DNA from: Ooceraea biroi
Lineage: Eukaryota; Arthropoda; Insecta; Hymenoptera; Formicidae
Assembly (NCBI RefSeq): GCF_003672135.1
Contig: NC_039509.1
Coordinates: 6,200,001 to 6,264,000, forward strand
Reading direction: 5' to 3'
DNA: 64,000 nt
Shown here: positions 1-13,200 of the stretch, piece by piece
How positions within the stretch are numbered: the stretch's first letter is position 1
Layout: each line of letters opens with the position of its first letter
Made by a program: the position numbers and the translations under genes
The notes under the pieces: generated by a model
Told to the model about the DNA's origin: nothing
Database searches by the model: none
Seen by the model: the letters and a program-made list of their open reading frames with translations, nothing else

Positions 1-562
1 TTTTCACAGCCAACATAAATAGCACATTTAAAGTTATCATCGCCATGGGCTAACATATAACCGTATTACGAGTGTGGTGATATTGCGAATTGACTTCCAC
101 CTGGCGAGACGTATGTATCTAGCGTCAAGAGCTTTTAATTAAAATATGGAGATCAGAGCGCGCGCAAAGCTGGCCATTGTGGCTTCGAGTGGGACTGCAA
201 TAATAACAGATAATATATCGCCCGTGAAAAGCCGCTGTAACTGGCTCTTTGAAACAATGAATTCAAATCCGAGACTCGTTACCGTTTGCCGAACAATAAC
301 GTCTCAAATCCAGCGTCCTCGATGATCGCCATAGCTATATGCATCGAAAATATTATTTTACACCTTTTCCCCCGATAGCGTAATGTGCTTATTGCGTTTA
401 CTGCGTGTGTTGCATGCACTCCTCTCGCTTTTCAAACATTTTCCCGGATCTTGATTCGTACACGTGGCTCATTCGCTGCTCGATTCGTTCAATTCGCTGT
501 CGTATAAATCGCGTACGCGTGATACGCCGCGTTTTAATAGCTCCATTAATCAAATAGTTAAT
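1..562. repeat. Direct duplicate of 15980-16542, abutting the gap
   Basis: This segment is the same sequence, in the same orientation, as 15980-16542. In the lines compared, the only difference is one A in a run near base 17. The match runs to the last base before the N gap and begins at window base 1, so it may extend further left. In the second copy the sequence continues past the point where this one is cut by Ns. This is the pattern of a contig end that overlaps the next contig but was not merged. A true segmental duplication is the alternative. Confidence 0.95.
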
Positions 563-662
563 NNNNNNNNNNNNNNNNNNNNNNNNNNNNNNNNNNNNNN
601 NNNNNNNNNNNNNNNNNNNNNNNNNNNNNNNNNNNNNNNNNNNNNNNNNNNNNNNNNNNNNN
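563..662. other. Assembly gap of exactly 100 N
   Basis: There are one hundred consecutive Ns, a length conventionally used for scaffold gaps of unknown size. Both flanks are duplicated elsewhere in the window: the left flank as a direct copy at 15980-16542 and the right flank as an inverted copy ending at 13725. The gap may therefore not represent missing DNA. Confidence 0.99.
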
Positions 663-3600
663 GTCGTTTGTCGCAGTAATAGAGAGCATAAACTGTACGG
701 AAATGTTTCGAGATAGATGTGTGCAGATACATGTTACTCTTATTAAACATCTCGAATAATTTTACAACATTTATAAACCCATGTAAAACTGTATATTTTA
801 ACGTACACACAATAGTTATTCTTAATATGACATTCGAGTATTTTTTAGTTTCAATCGTAGAATAAGATGGTTGTTAATTTTGAAAATCTACGAGAGGAAT
901 ACAATCGTTTGTAGCTAGGCGAAACCAATTTCGGTTTTATTTCCAATTAAATTAATTCTACAAAATTCGACGTCTGTTTTTGTTGGAATGGTATAAAATG
1001 ACATAATTATGTCGGTAACAGAGAATTTCTCTTCACAGTAAAAAGTACCGTAACGGTAGAAAATGTACGGTAATTTTCTATTTACTCATAATGTATTTAG
1101 TTTTACATTCAAGTTCATACCAACGTTCTCGTTTAACGCACACAGTCGGAACTATATAATTTAAACTGCAGCCAAAACTTCTGCACGTTGGCACATATCG
1201 CCCGAGGATTAAGAGTGCGGTTACTGCTAGCAATATAATTATCACAATTTTTGTGCGGAATCCAAACAAAATAGCGTCACGAGGAATGAAAAACGTATAA
1301 ACAAAAAGAATGTAAATATCCCTTGCGCTTTGATCTGGCTGGTACTTTTCTTTTTCTTTGAGTTGTTGCGGACAGAGTATACAGGGTTAAATCAACGAAG
1401 GGGAATTCGCTGCGAAGGCTTCTTTTTTGCATCGCGTAAAAACAGTGCGGAAGGGAAAAAGCAAGGAACGTATACCGATGCCGCGAATCACACGAAAGAA
1501 AGCTAGCTCTCAAAGGACGTGCGCGCGCGCGCGCTACTAGTCACCCTCAAAGGATATGTCCGGAGTACACCGACCGCAACGGAGACACACACAAACTGGT
1601 AACTCGATAAATAAAGAAGCAAAAATGGATAAATCGGAGTCGGGTCGGTCAGACGATCCTCGTTTCTGTTACCCTCCCCCCCAAAAAAAACGAAGAGAAT
1701 CCCGATGTACTTTGTCCCAGTTGTTTCCCATTTGCTCTAACCGGTTGTTTTTCGTTCCAATGAACGTTCCTGAGTCTCATGGTGGAAAAAAGCGAGTTAG
1801 AGCAGTTTGTAATAACGATGAACACAATGGACAGTTAGGCGTAGACGCGTTTTGCCGCTGGTTAGTTGGTGTTATAACGATGCACGAACGTTGTCCAAGT
1901 GACACAGATTGAATAGCAACGACAAGGTTGTGACGAAGCGTTGAGTTGAAACGAGAGAAAGAGACAAAGAGAGGAAGAGAACGAGAGCGAGAGAGAGGGA
2001 AGGAAGAAGGAGACGCGGCGGGTCCAGTTGGTGGCCTTCATTTGGGTGCAAATGGAGTTTTTCGCGAATAGACGACGTTTCAAAAGTTTGCCGCTGTCAG
2101 GCATTGTTTGGGTGCTAGTAGGACGGGGAAAGAGAGAAAGAGAGCGTATGATGCAGAAGCGAGGGCGGAATCAGTCTGCCAAGGCTTTGATTAGCTGGCG
2201 CTACGACGCGGAGGCTTCTCCGATTGTTCACCTGGTATTTATAGTTGGTTCGTTCCTTCTCCTCGCGGCAATTGTCGTCCCGTTATTTCCTACTTTCCGT
2301 TTTTTTTCCGCATTTCCTTCATCTCCTTTATTCGACTTGGCATAATGCGTTTCCTCTCCTCGCGAGGAAGCGTAATAAGAAAAAATATCCTGCTTATTAT
2401 TCCAGTCCGCTCATCTTACGAGTCCATTAATAAAAAGAATTCTGTGTATGATTTAAGCGAATAAGAATCGTTTCCCTCCTCATTGTTCTTTCTCATTTTT
2501 CTGCTTTTCAACTTTAATTTAAATTCATCCTCATCTTATTTTTCTTCATTGCGTTGAGCTGCAAACTGTCGTTTCTTAGGCTCTGTCATATACTTGATTG
2601 TAGATAAGTCACGCCGCGTTGTTTGCTCGTCGAGGCTCTTATCTTCGCAACACCACGTTTAAGATGATAGATATAATTAATCGTACTTATCATCTTGTTG
2701 CATGTTGCCTATTGTGGTAGAAATTCTCGAGTAAAGAAATCCATGACTATATATTTATGAGAAAAGACAGTGTGCATTTGATAGCTTTACGATACATCGA
2801 TTATTGCCAAATTCTATTTCTATTTTCCTTTATCGCTCGCAGTCGAAAATAGAATTCCGCATGAATGCGAGGCATCCCTAAACGAGGTAAATACCGAAGC
2901 CATTGACGTACACGCAGTTACTGATCGAAAAACGAGCACGGGCACTAAAAGAAGAACCACGATTCCCGTTGCTTTACGACAGTAATTAGCGCGATTTCTC
3001 TTCGGGAAACCGCAACTAATGCTCGCCTCTACGCATCCCAGGATCTCATTGCTCGCACGTCCAATGACGTCGTGCCACTTTGATCTTGAGTCAAGCACTT
3101 ACGAAAGTGAGATCGCTCAGTCTCACGATCCTTAACATTTATTTACCGTCAAGTTACCAGCTCGCTGAAACGTATTATCTATCGATGCGAGAAGCGCTAT
3201 CATACGCAACAGTTGTATTCGACTCAATTTAAGAAATAATGTTTTTTTAATCCACTTTGATCCTTACTTTGTCATATGTTGCAATCGATCGCACAAATCG
3301 CTTCTCTACTGAAATACACGCGCATTGCAAACATTATCTCGATGAATAAATTTCTGTTACAGTACGAAGGTTGGAAATAGTCGACGACATGGTGCCACCC
3401 GGTGACAAGTTCTATAAAGCAGGCAGCACAATAGAGCTGAAGTGTGTAGTCAGCAATATACCGCAACCTACGGGCTACGTCACGTGCGCATGGATCTCGT
3501 ACGTTGAATTACGACACAATTCGCGGTGGCATCAGTGAGTTATAGATAATGTGATATTTTATTACTATTCAATTTGAATATTGCGCTGTTGATAATATGC

Positions 3601-6600
3601 TAATCGACAATCATCGAAGACAAAGACAAGAGAGTAAAGAGAGAAAGAAGAGCTTGATTTTAATTTAATTCCAGGAATTCTACATTGCATTGTTATTATT
3701 GCGCGTACATGTACATTATGCATCATAAATTATAATTATTATTATTACGGTATTATATTGCCATTACATTACATTACATTACCAGTACCGCCTACCTGCT
3801 TACGTTACGACATGACTGCACTGCGCCTTAGATATAACTAATTAACATTCTGGTAATTCGACCGCGGGCACCGATAATTTACGCAGCCCATGCAGGAATT
3901 CTAATTGCTTCGATAAAGAAGGATACGTACCGCTAAATTCGGAGAGTTTTCATTAAGTTTTCGTTTGGTGTCGGTCAACATTCGTAGTGGCTTCTGAACT
4001 GTACGGTGTGTGACCTAATTGGTTATAGATATAACCGGAATTCATGAATTTCAAGTAGCGTTTCTGACAGTATTTAATTCTTCGGCTTCGTAAAACGATT
4101 TTTCAATCAGCGATCCGTCGATAAACCAATTCTGAATTTTCCTCTGATACAGCCCACAGCATATCCTTCAGTCCGAAAGTAACGCCGTGACGTTATACTT
4201 CAAAGACTGCAAAAAACTCCGCTGGTGCATCTGCTTTTAGTTCGTTTTATTTCGCTCGCGACCGGGCGTTTGACAGTTTCAACGATGTTCATAATAACAG
4301 GAAAGCTGAGGAAATCTGGGGAAAATTAGTAATATCGAGTACGTGGAAGTTGAAAGAAAAGATGCGGTAAGGTGTTAGGTAAACTGTTGACATTTTAATC
4401 ACCCTCGGAAATGCGCGGTTATAGTGGTCGACACATGATGAACGAGCGCGCTGCTCGTGCCAAACGCAGGTAGCGGGCTTGAATAAAACATACAAAACTT
4501 TCAATCAAATCGGGTGGTAGGCATGATTAAAGATCGGTTAGCACAAATTACCTGCAGGATATCCCGGGACAATATCAAGCTCCATTTTGTATCGAGCGAA
4601 ATTGATGAGAAATGATTGAAGCATATTAGCAACAATTTGCTTCTTCTTTAGACATTTATTTCTCCAAGGTGTTTAAGACAATCTGCATTATCTGATCAGT
4701 ATTATTTTAGCGTTTTTGTAACTAACTTTAATAAAATAAAAATTCAATTTTAGAGTCAAAGTTTTAAAATTATAGTGATATTAATACATGTTCGACGAAG
4801 CTGTATTTACAAAAAAATAGTTTAATAATTTTAATTTTTCATACACCGCATACTTGCACTTTTGAAATTTATGATATCCTATGTGATAAACAAGCAGTAT
4901 TTGCTTGTTTGAAATCTTACACAATATCATACTTGTAAATAAAAATTGTGTCTAATATTATCAAGATTATATAGAATGCAACAACCGTTTTTATTTGTTT
5001 TTCGGTATTATGCGAATATGTAACATAGAATCAGGACAGCGGATATGTGCGCAATTTATCGTGAACATTCTATTACACTTTGATTGCTCCCGAGGGGCGT
5101 TTTGCGAGATCATTTAACCGAACGTGTCAAACGCAGCGCTACTAAATAAACGACGTTTGATCGCACACCCGTCGTCTATCGTGATTACTCGCTCACTGGA
5201 TTCTATCATACCTGTATGCACCGCTTTTCTTACTCAATGAACTATTATGAAAAAGGCCGCATTGTGTTCGTGCGCTAGCTAAATTTACAAATATTTTTGT
5301 GAACTCTATATTTTATACAGAAAAAAGATTAATCAAACTTCACGCTATTCGTGATGACGTTATCGCGATATAACTTATAATTCGTTAAACACGTTATACA
5401 ACAATGTTCTCAATGTAATAAAAAGTTTCTTTTTAATATCACATAGCATTATTGTGAGCTAATATGTCGCCTTCTTGTTTCTTTGATCTCGTCTTTTACA
5501 GTCTCATAAAGTATTTCTATATCTATCTATTAAAGCGAAAACTCTCGCGGATCTCGCGTTAAACGATTATAAGGACGCAAGGTTGATATAGTACATCGAC
5601 AAAGTTAGTTAGCGGTATAACATATTATATTCCCCTTACGTAGTATTACACTTCACTGTCTCTAGTACTCGTACGTACTGCGTCGTCCTCCTGTCTATTA
5701 CTCTTCACCTTGGGCGCTCCCTAAGTTGGTCAAGTCCGTGAGTGCATGCTCGAGCATGCATGGCCAATGCGAAGCTTAACATAATCAAGTACTTTTGATA
5801 ACAGAGAAATTCCTCTGATAACGAATATCACGGTGCACGAGGTTTTGGGAACACGACGCGTGATCACCAAAGTTCTTAATGCGATAAACTCGCTAACAAC
5901 TATCGAAATAATATTGATACTATTTCCTGTAGTTCAGTATATTATCGGATAGTTTATTCGCGAGAATGTAACAAAGTAATCCACGTTGTTTAGGAATAAT
6001 ATATAGTAGCGTTTGCATATGTTGCTTTTAATCCCGTACGTGTACAGAAGGATCATAAAGGAATTAAGTAATACGAGTCATAGTTGACATTATTTAGCAT
6101 TAATCAGTATTAACATCGCTTATATTCTGTACTCCATTAATTAAAGTCATTTATTACGCAGCTGTAACAACGATTTTCAGTTTCACGAAATTAGTAATTT
6201 TTCGTTTTCTCTGGAAAATCAAGAAGAAAATGGCAAAAGTGCAACATTAACGTCGCTTCCATCAAGTAAATATTCTGAATAATAGTAATACTATTAGTAA
6301 TGATTACTGATCTTTGAAATAGGAACGGGCTGTACGTAACATCACGGTTGTACATGGAAGTGTCTGTTATTAGTCGACACTTCCGACACTTGTTCGTACG
6401 AGCGGAATCTGCGGGCTGATCCAGTATTCGGCAAATCAATTAGGACACGGCCGATCAGCGTCATAGCATGGAAAAAAGCGTGACGAAAACAAAGCATTTA
6501 ATCGGATTTTGTTTTATCGGCCGTGCACGCTCAACCCATGGCGGCAAATATTTCATGGCAACAAGAGGAACACCGTGTGACGCTCCTTTTTTATATCAGT

Positions 6601-7087
6601 GTCCGCGATAAAATAGGCCCCATATTTCAAAATTCTATTTCGCTCACGGTTTTTTGTCATCCTCTTTCCGAAATAATTTTTCGCCAAAACGTCAACGTTG
6701 TTACCTGGCCGTCTGCGCGACACCTAAAAAATTTCAAGGAAGAGTGGTATGAGTCAACGTATAGTCCGCCATCATCCGCTATATTCATTCGTTAATATTA
6801 AAGCGTCTGACGCAATGTTATAAAATATTTTCTTAGTAATAAAAAAAATATAAAATTGCAGTTTATTAGGACATTTTTTTATACACAGAAATAAATGACA
6901 ACAATGTTCTTAGCTCAAAATTACTATATATTATGTGTATCTATATTACAAATAAGAAAATCAGATTTATATGTATAATTAGAATGTAGTAATCGATTTG
7001 CAAAAAATTTTGTACAAGAGGATGGAATAAGAGAGAGTACGCGCGGACGGATCCGTTGTTCAAAATTTATACCAACTGCAAAACTTT
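663..7087. repeat. Left arm of a 13-kb inverted duplication (lower-quality copy)
   Basis: The arm begins at the first base after the gap and is the reverse complement of 7221-13725. Matched coordinates sum to 14388 at the outer edge (663 with 13725), 14381 near 2.3 kb, 14356 at the dpr exon, 14343 near 4.3 kb, 14323 near 5.7 kb and 14308 at the loop. The arm is thus a net 80 bases shorter, lost in many small steps. The sites compared are mostly 1-2 base losses in this arm, often in short runs, with a few substitutions. That is typical of unpolished long-read sequence. Parts of the outer 1.7 kb are identical. No independent gene is supported here. Confidence 0.93.
3363..3534 (+). pseudogene. 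Broken inverted copy of the dpr Ig2 exon
   Basis: This is the left-arm counterpart of exon 10816-10993. It keeps the acceptor context (TTCTGTTACAG) and the central stretch encoding DKFYKAGSTIELKC and NIPQPTGYV. It is 172 bases against 178 in the right arm. One base is lost in the start of the exon, one T is gained soon after, one base is lost near 3389 and two near 3398. Two more are lost after GTCACGTG, and one G is lost at the donor junction. The frame is destroyed in several places. Because the other arm is intact and collinear with the other four exons, this is best read as sequencing error in a false inverted copy. A genuine pseudo-exon is less likely. Confidence 0.85.
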
Positions 7088-7220
7088 TATGAACTTATGA
7101 GATGACTTCTTCATGGCTTTCCCCAGAGTGGGTCGCTGCATATGCATTGCGCAAGATGCGGTTTTGCAAAACGCCGAGGGTGATTTACAGGAATATGCCA
7201 TAAATAAATACCACGTTCAC
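7088..7220. other. Loop at the centre of the inverted duplication
   Basis: About 133 bp of single-copy sequence separates the arms. The arms end in GCAAAACTTT on the left and AAAGTTTTGC on the right. I see no gene or internal symmetry. A clean template-switch read would leave almost no loop. A spacer of this size would also suit an amplification chimera or a real palindrome, so the loop is the best place to test by spanning reads. Confidence 0.8.
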
Positions 7221-10200
7221 AAAGTTTTGCAGTTGGTATAAACTTTTGAACAACGAATCCGTCCGCGCGTACTCTCTCTTATTCCATCCCTCTTGTACAA
7301 AATTTTTTGCAAATCGATTACTACATTCTAATTATACATATAAATCTGATTTTCTTATTGTAATATAGATTACACATAATAATATAGTAACTTTTGAGCT
7401 AAGAACAATTGTTGTCATTTATTTCTGTGTATAAAAAAATGTCCTAATAAACTGCCAATTTTATATCTTTTTTATTACTACAGAAAATATTTATAACATT
7501 GCGTCAGACGCTTAATATAACGAATGAATATAGCGGATGATAGGCGGACTATACGTTGACTCATACCACTCTTCCTTGAAATTTTTAGGTGTCGCGCAGA
7601 CGGCCAGGTAACAACGTTGACGTTTGGCGAAAAAATTATTTCGGAAGAGGATGACAAAAAACCGTGAGCGAAATAGAATTTTGAAATATGGGGCCTATTT
7701 TATCGCGGACACTGATATAAAAAAAGGAGCGTCACACGGTGTTCCTCTTGTTGCCATGAAATATTTGCCGCCATGGGTTGAGCGTGCACGGCCGATAAAA
7801 CAAAATCCGATTAAATGCTTTGTTTTCGTCACGCTTTTTTCCATGCTATGACGCTGATCGCGCCCGTGTCCTAATTGATTTGCCGAATACTGGATCAGCC
7901 CGCAGATTCCGCTCGTACGAACAAGTGTCGGAAGTGTCGACTAATAACACGACACTTCCATGTACAACCGTGATGTTACGTACAGCCCGTTCCATATTTC
8001 AAAGATCAGTAATCATTACTAATAGTATTACTATTAATTCAGAATTATTTACTTGATGGAAGCGACGTTAATGTTGCACTTTTGCCATTTTCTTCTTGAT
8101 TTTCCAGAGAAAACGAAAAATTACTAATTTCGTGAAACTGAAAAATCGTTGTTACAGCTGCGTAATAAATGACTTTAAATTAATGGAGTACAGAATATAA
8201 GCGATGTTAATACTGATTAATGCTAAATAATGTCAACTATGACCTCGTATTACTTAATTCCTTTATGATCCTTCTGTACACGTACGGGATTAAAAGCAAC
8301 ATATGCAAACGCTACTATATATTATTCCTAAACAACGTGGATTACTTTGTTACATTCTCGCGAATAAACTATCCGATAATATACTGAACTACAGGAAATA
8401 GTATCAATATTATTCGATAGTTGTTAGCGAGTTTATCGCATTAAGAACTTTGGTGATCACGCGTCGTGTTCCCCAAAACCTCGTGCACCGTGATATTTCG
8501 TTATCAGAGGAATTTCTCTGTTATCAAAAGTACTTGATTATGTTAAGCTTCGCATTGGCCATGCATGCTCGAGGCATGCACTCACGGACTTGACCAACTT
8601 AGGGAGCGCCCAAGGTGAAGAGTAATAGACAGGAGGACGACGCAGTACGTACGAGGTACTAGAGACAGTGAAGTGTAATACTACGTACAGGGGAATATAA
8701 TAATGTTATACCGCTAACTAACTTTGTCGATGTACTATATCAACCTTGCGTCCTTATAATCGTTTAACGCGAGATCCGCGAGAGTTTTCGCTTAATAGAT
8801 AGATATAGAAATACTTTATGAGACTGTAAAAGACGAGATCAAAGAAACAAGAAGGCGACATATTAGCTCACAATAATGCTATGTGATATTAAAAAGAAAC
8901 TTTTTATTACATTGAGAACATTGTTGTATAACGTGTTTAACGAATTATTAAGTTATATCGCGATAACGTCATCACGAATAGCGTGAAGTTTGATTAATCT
9001 TTTTTCTGTATAAAAATATAGAGTTCACAAAAATATTTTTAAAATTTAGCTAGCGCACGAAACACAATGCGGCCTTTTTCATAATAGTTCATTGAGTAAG
9101 AAAAGCGGTGCATACAGGTATGATAGAATCCAGTGAGCGAGTAATCACGATAGACGACGGGTGGTGCGATCAAACGTCGTTTATTTAGTAGCGCTGCGTT
9201 TGACACGTTCGGTTAAATGATCTCGCAAAACGCCCCTCGGGAGCAATCAAAGTGTAATAGAATGTTCACGATAAATTGCGCACATATCCGCTGTCCTGAT
9301 TCCTATGTTACATCATTCGCATAATACCGAAAAACAAATAAAAACGGTTGTTGCATTCTATATAATCTTGATAATATTAGACACAATTTTTATTTACAAG
9401 TATGATATTGTGTAAGATTTCAAACAAGCAAATACTGCTTGTTTTATCACATAGGATATCATAAATTTCAAAAGTGCAAGTATGCGGTGTATGAAAAAAT
9501 TAAAATTATTAAACTATTTTTTTGTAAATACAGCTTCGTCGAACATGTATTAATATCACTATAATTTTAAAAACTTTGACTCTAAAAATTGAATTTTTAT
9601 TTTATTAAAGTTAGTTACAAAAACGCTAAAATAATACTGATCAGATAATGCAGATTGTCTTAAACACCTTGGAGAAATAAATGTCTAAAGAAGAAGCAAA
9701 TTTGTTGCTAATATGCTTCAATCATTTCTCATCAATTTCGCTCGATACAAAATGGAGCTTGATATTGTCCCGGGATAATCCTGCAGGTAATTTGTGCTAA
9801 CCGATCTTTAATCATGCCTACCACCCCGATTTGATTGAAAGTTTTGTATGTTTTATTCAAAGCCCGCTACCTGCGTTTGGCACGAGCAGCGCGCTCGTTC
9901 ATCATGTGTCGACCCACTATAACCGCGCATTTCCGAGGGTGATTAAAATGTCAACAGTTTACCTAACACCTTACCGCATCTTTTCTTTCAACTTCCACGT
10001 ACCTTCGATATTACTAATTTTCCCCAGATTTCCTCAGCTTTCCTGTTATTATGAACATCGTTGAAACTGTCAAACGCCCGGTCGCGAGCGAAATAAAACG
10101 AACTAAAAGCAGATGCACCAGCGGAGTTTTTTGCAGTCTTTGAAGTATAACGTCACGGCGTTACTTTCGGACTGAAGGATATGCTGTGGGCTGTATCAGA

Positions 10201-13200
10201 GGAAAATTCAGAATTGGTTTATCGACGGATCGCTGATTGAAAAATCGTTTTACGAAGCCGACAGAATTAAATACTGTCAGAAACGCTACTTGAAATTCAT
10301 GAATTCCGGTTATATCTATAACCAATTAGGTCACACACCGTACAGTTCAGAAGCCACTACGAATGTTGACCGACACCAAACGAAAACTTTAATGAAAACC
10401 TCTCCGAATTTAGCGTACGTATCCTTCTTTATCGAAGCAATTAGAATTCCTGCATGGGCTGCGTAAATTATCGGTGCCCGCCGGTCGAATTACCAGAATG
10501 TTAATTAGTTATATCTAAGCGCGCAGTGCAGTCATGTCGTACGTCAAGCAGGTAGGCCGTACTGTAATGTAATGTAATGTAATGCAATATAATACCGTAA
10601 TAATAATAATTATAATTTATGATGCATAATGTACATGTACGCGCAATAATAACAATGCAATGTAGAATTCCTGGAATATAAATTAAAATCAAAGCTCTTC
10701 TTTCTCTCTTTATCTCTCTTGTCTTTGTCTTCGATGATTGTCGATTAGCATATTATCAACAAGCGCAATATTCAAAATTGAATAGTAATAAAATATCACA
10801 TTATCTATAACTCACCTGATGCCACCGCGAATTGTGTCGTAATTCAACGTACGAGATCCATGTCGCCACGTGACGTAGCCCGTAGGTTGCGGTATATTGC
10901 TGACTACACACTTCAGCTCTATTGTGCTGCCTGCTTTATAGAACTTGTCACCGGCTGTGGCACCATGCTCGTCGACTATTTCCACCTTCGGTACTGTAAC
11001 AGAAATTTATTCAATCGAGATAATGTTTGCATGCGCGTGTATTTCAGTAGAGAAGCGATTGTGCAGATTCGATTGCAACATATGACAAAGTAAGGATCAC
11101 AAGTGGATTTAAAAAAAACATTATTTCTTAAATTGAGTCGAATACAACTGTTGCGTATGATAGCGCTTCTCGCATCGATAGATAATACGTTTCAGCGAGC
11201 TGGTAACTTGACGGTAAATAAATGTTAAGGATCGCTGGAGACTGAGCGATCTCACTTTCGTAAGTGCTTGACTCAAGATCAAAGTGGCACGACGTCATTG
11301 GACGTGCGAGCAAATGAGATCCTGGGATCGCGTAGAGGCGAGCATTAGTTGCGGTTTCCGAAGAGAAATCGCGCTTAATTACTGTCGTAAAGCAACGGGA
11401 AATCGTGGTTCTTCTTTTTAGTGCCCGTCGCTCGTTTTTCGATCACGTAACTGCGTGTACGTCCAATCGAGCTTCGGTAATTTACCTCGTTTAGGGATGC
11501 TCGCATTCAATGCGGAATTCCTATTTTCGACTGCGAGCGAATAAAAGGAAAAATAGAAATAGAATTTGGCAATAAAATCGATGTATCGTAAAGCTATCAA
11601 ATGCACACTGTCTTTTCTCATAAAATATCATAGTCATGGATTTCTTTACTCGAGAATTTCTACCACAATAGGCAACATGCAACAAGATGATAAGTACGAT
11701 TAATTATATCTATCATCTTAAACGTGGTGTTGCGAAGATAAGAGCCTCGACGAGCAAACAACGCGGCGTGACTTATCTACAATCAAGTATATGACAGAGC
11801 CTAAGAAACGACAGTTTGCAGCTCAACGCAAATGAAGAAAAATAAGATGAGGATGAATTTAAATTAAAGTTGAAAAGCAGAAAAATGAGAAAGAACAATG
11901 AGGAGGGAAACGATTCTTATTCGCTTAAATCATACACAGAATTCTTTTTATTAATGGACTCGTAAGATGAGCGGACTGGAATAATAAGCAGGATATTTTT
12001 TCTTATTGCGCTTCCTCGCGAGGAGAGGAAACGCATTATGCCAAGTCGAATAAAGGAGATGAAGGAAATGCGGAAAAAAAACGGAAAGTAGGAAATAACG
12101 GGACGACAATTGCCGCGAGGAGAAGGAACGAACCAACTATAAATACCAGGTGAACAATCGGAGAAGCCTCCGCGTCGTAGCGCCAGCTAATCAAAGCCTT
12201 GGCAGACTGATTCCGCCCTCGCTTCTGCATCATACGCTCTCTTTCTCTCTTTCCCCGTCCTACTAGCACCCAAACAATGCCTGACAGCGGCAAACTTTTG
12301 AAACGTCGTCTATTCGCGAAAAACTCCATTTGCACCCAAATGAAGGCCACCAACTGGACCCGCCCGCGTCTCCTTCTTCCTTCCCTCTCTCTCGCTCTCG
12401 TTCTCTTCCTCTCTTTGTCTCTTTCTCTCGTTTCAACTCAACGCTTCGTCACAACCTTGTCGTTGCTATTCAATCTGTGTCACTTGGACAACGTTCGTGC
12501 ATCGTTATAACACCAACTAACCAGCGGCAAAACGCGTCTACGCCCTAACTGTCCATTGTGTTCATCGTTATTACAAACTGCTCTAACTCGCTTTTTTCCA
12601 CCATGAGACTCAGGAACGTTCATTGGGAACGAAAAACAACCGGTTAGAGCAAATGGGAAACAACTGGGACAAAGTACATCGGGATTCTCTTCGTTTTTTT
12701 TGGGGGGAGGGTAACAGAAACGAGGATCGTCTGACCGACCCGACTCCGATTTATCCATTTTTGCTTCTTTATTTATCGAGTTACCAGTTTGTGTGTGTCT
12801 CCGTTGCGGTCGGTGTACTCCGGACATATCCTTTGAGGGTGACTAGTAGCGCGCGCGCGCGCACGTCCTTTGAGAGCTAGCTTTCTTTCGTGTGATTCGC
12901 GGCATCGGTATACGTTCCTTGCTTTTTCCCTTCCGCACTGTTTTTACGCGATGCAAAAAAGAAGCCTTCGCAGCGAATTCCCCTTCGTTGATTTAACCCT
13001 GTATACTCTGTCCGCAACAACTCAAAGAAAAAGAAAAGTACCAGCCAGATCAAAGCGCAAGGGATATTTACATTCTTTTTGTTTATACGTTTTTCATTCC
13101 TCGTGACGCTATTTTGTTTGGATTCCGCACAAAAATTGTGATAATTATATTGCTAGCAGTAACCGCACTCTTAATCCTCGGGCGATATGTGCCAACGTGC

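Noticed and set aside
1078..2345. Identical ORFs of 63 and 105 codons present in both arms (also 13114-13305 and 12036-12353)
   Set aside because: They are the same DNA seen twice because of the inverted duplication. They show no domain and have low-complexity composition, so repetition is not evidence of a gene family.
5743..5760. 18-bp palindrome TGCATGCTCGAGCATGCA in the left arm
   Set aside because: The collinear right arm (8563-8581) has an extra G in the middle, so the perfect symmetry is probably a single-base error in the poorer copy.
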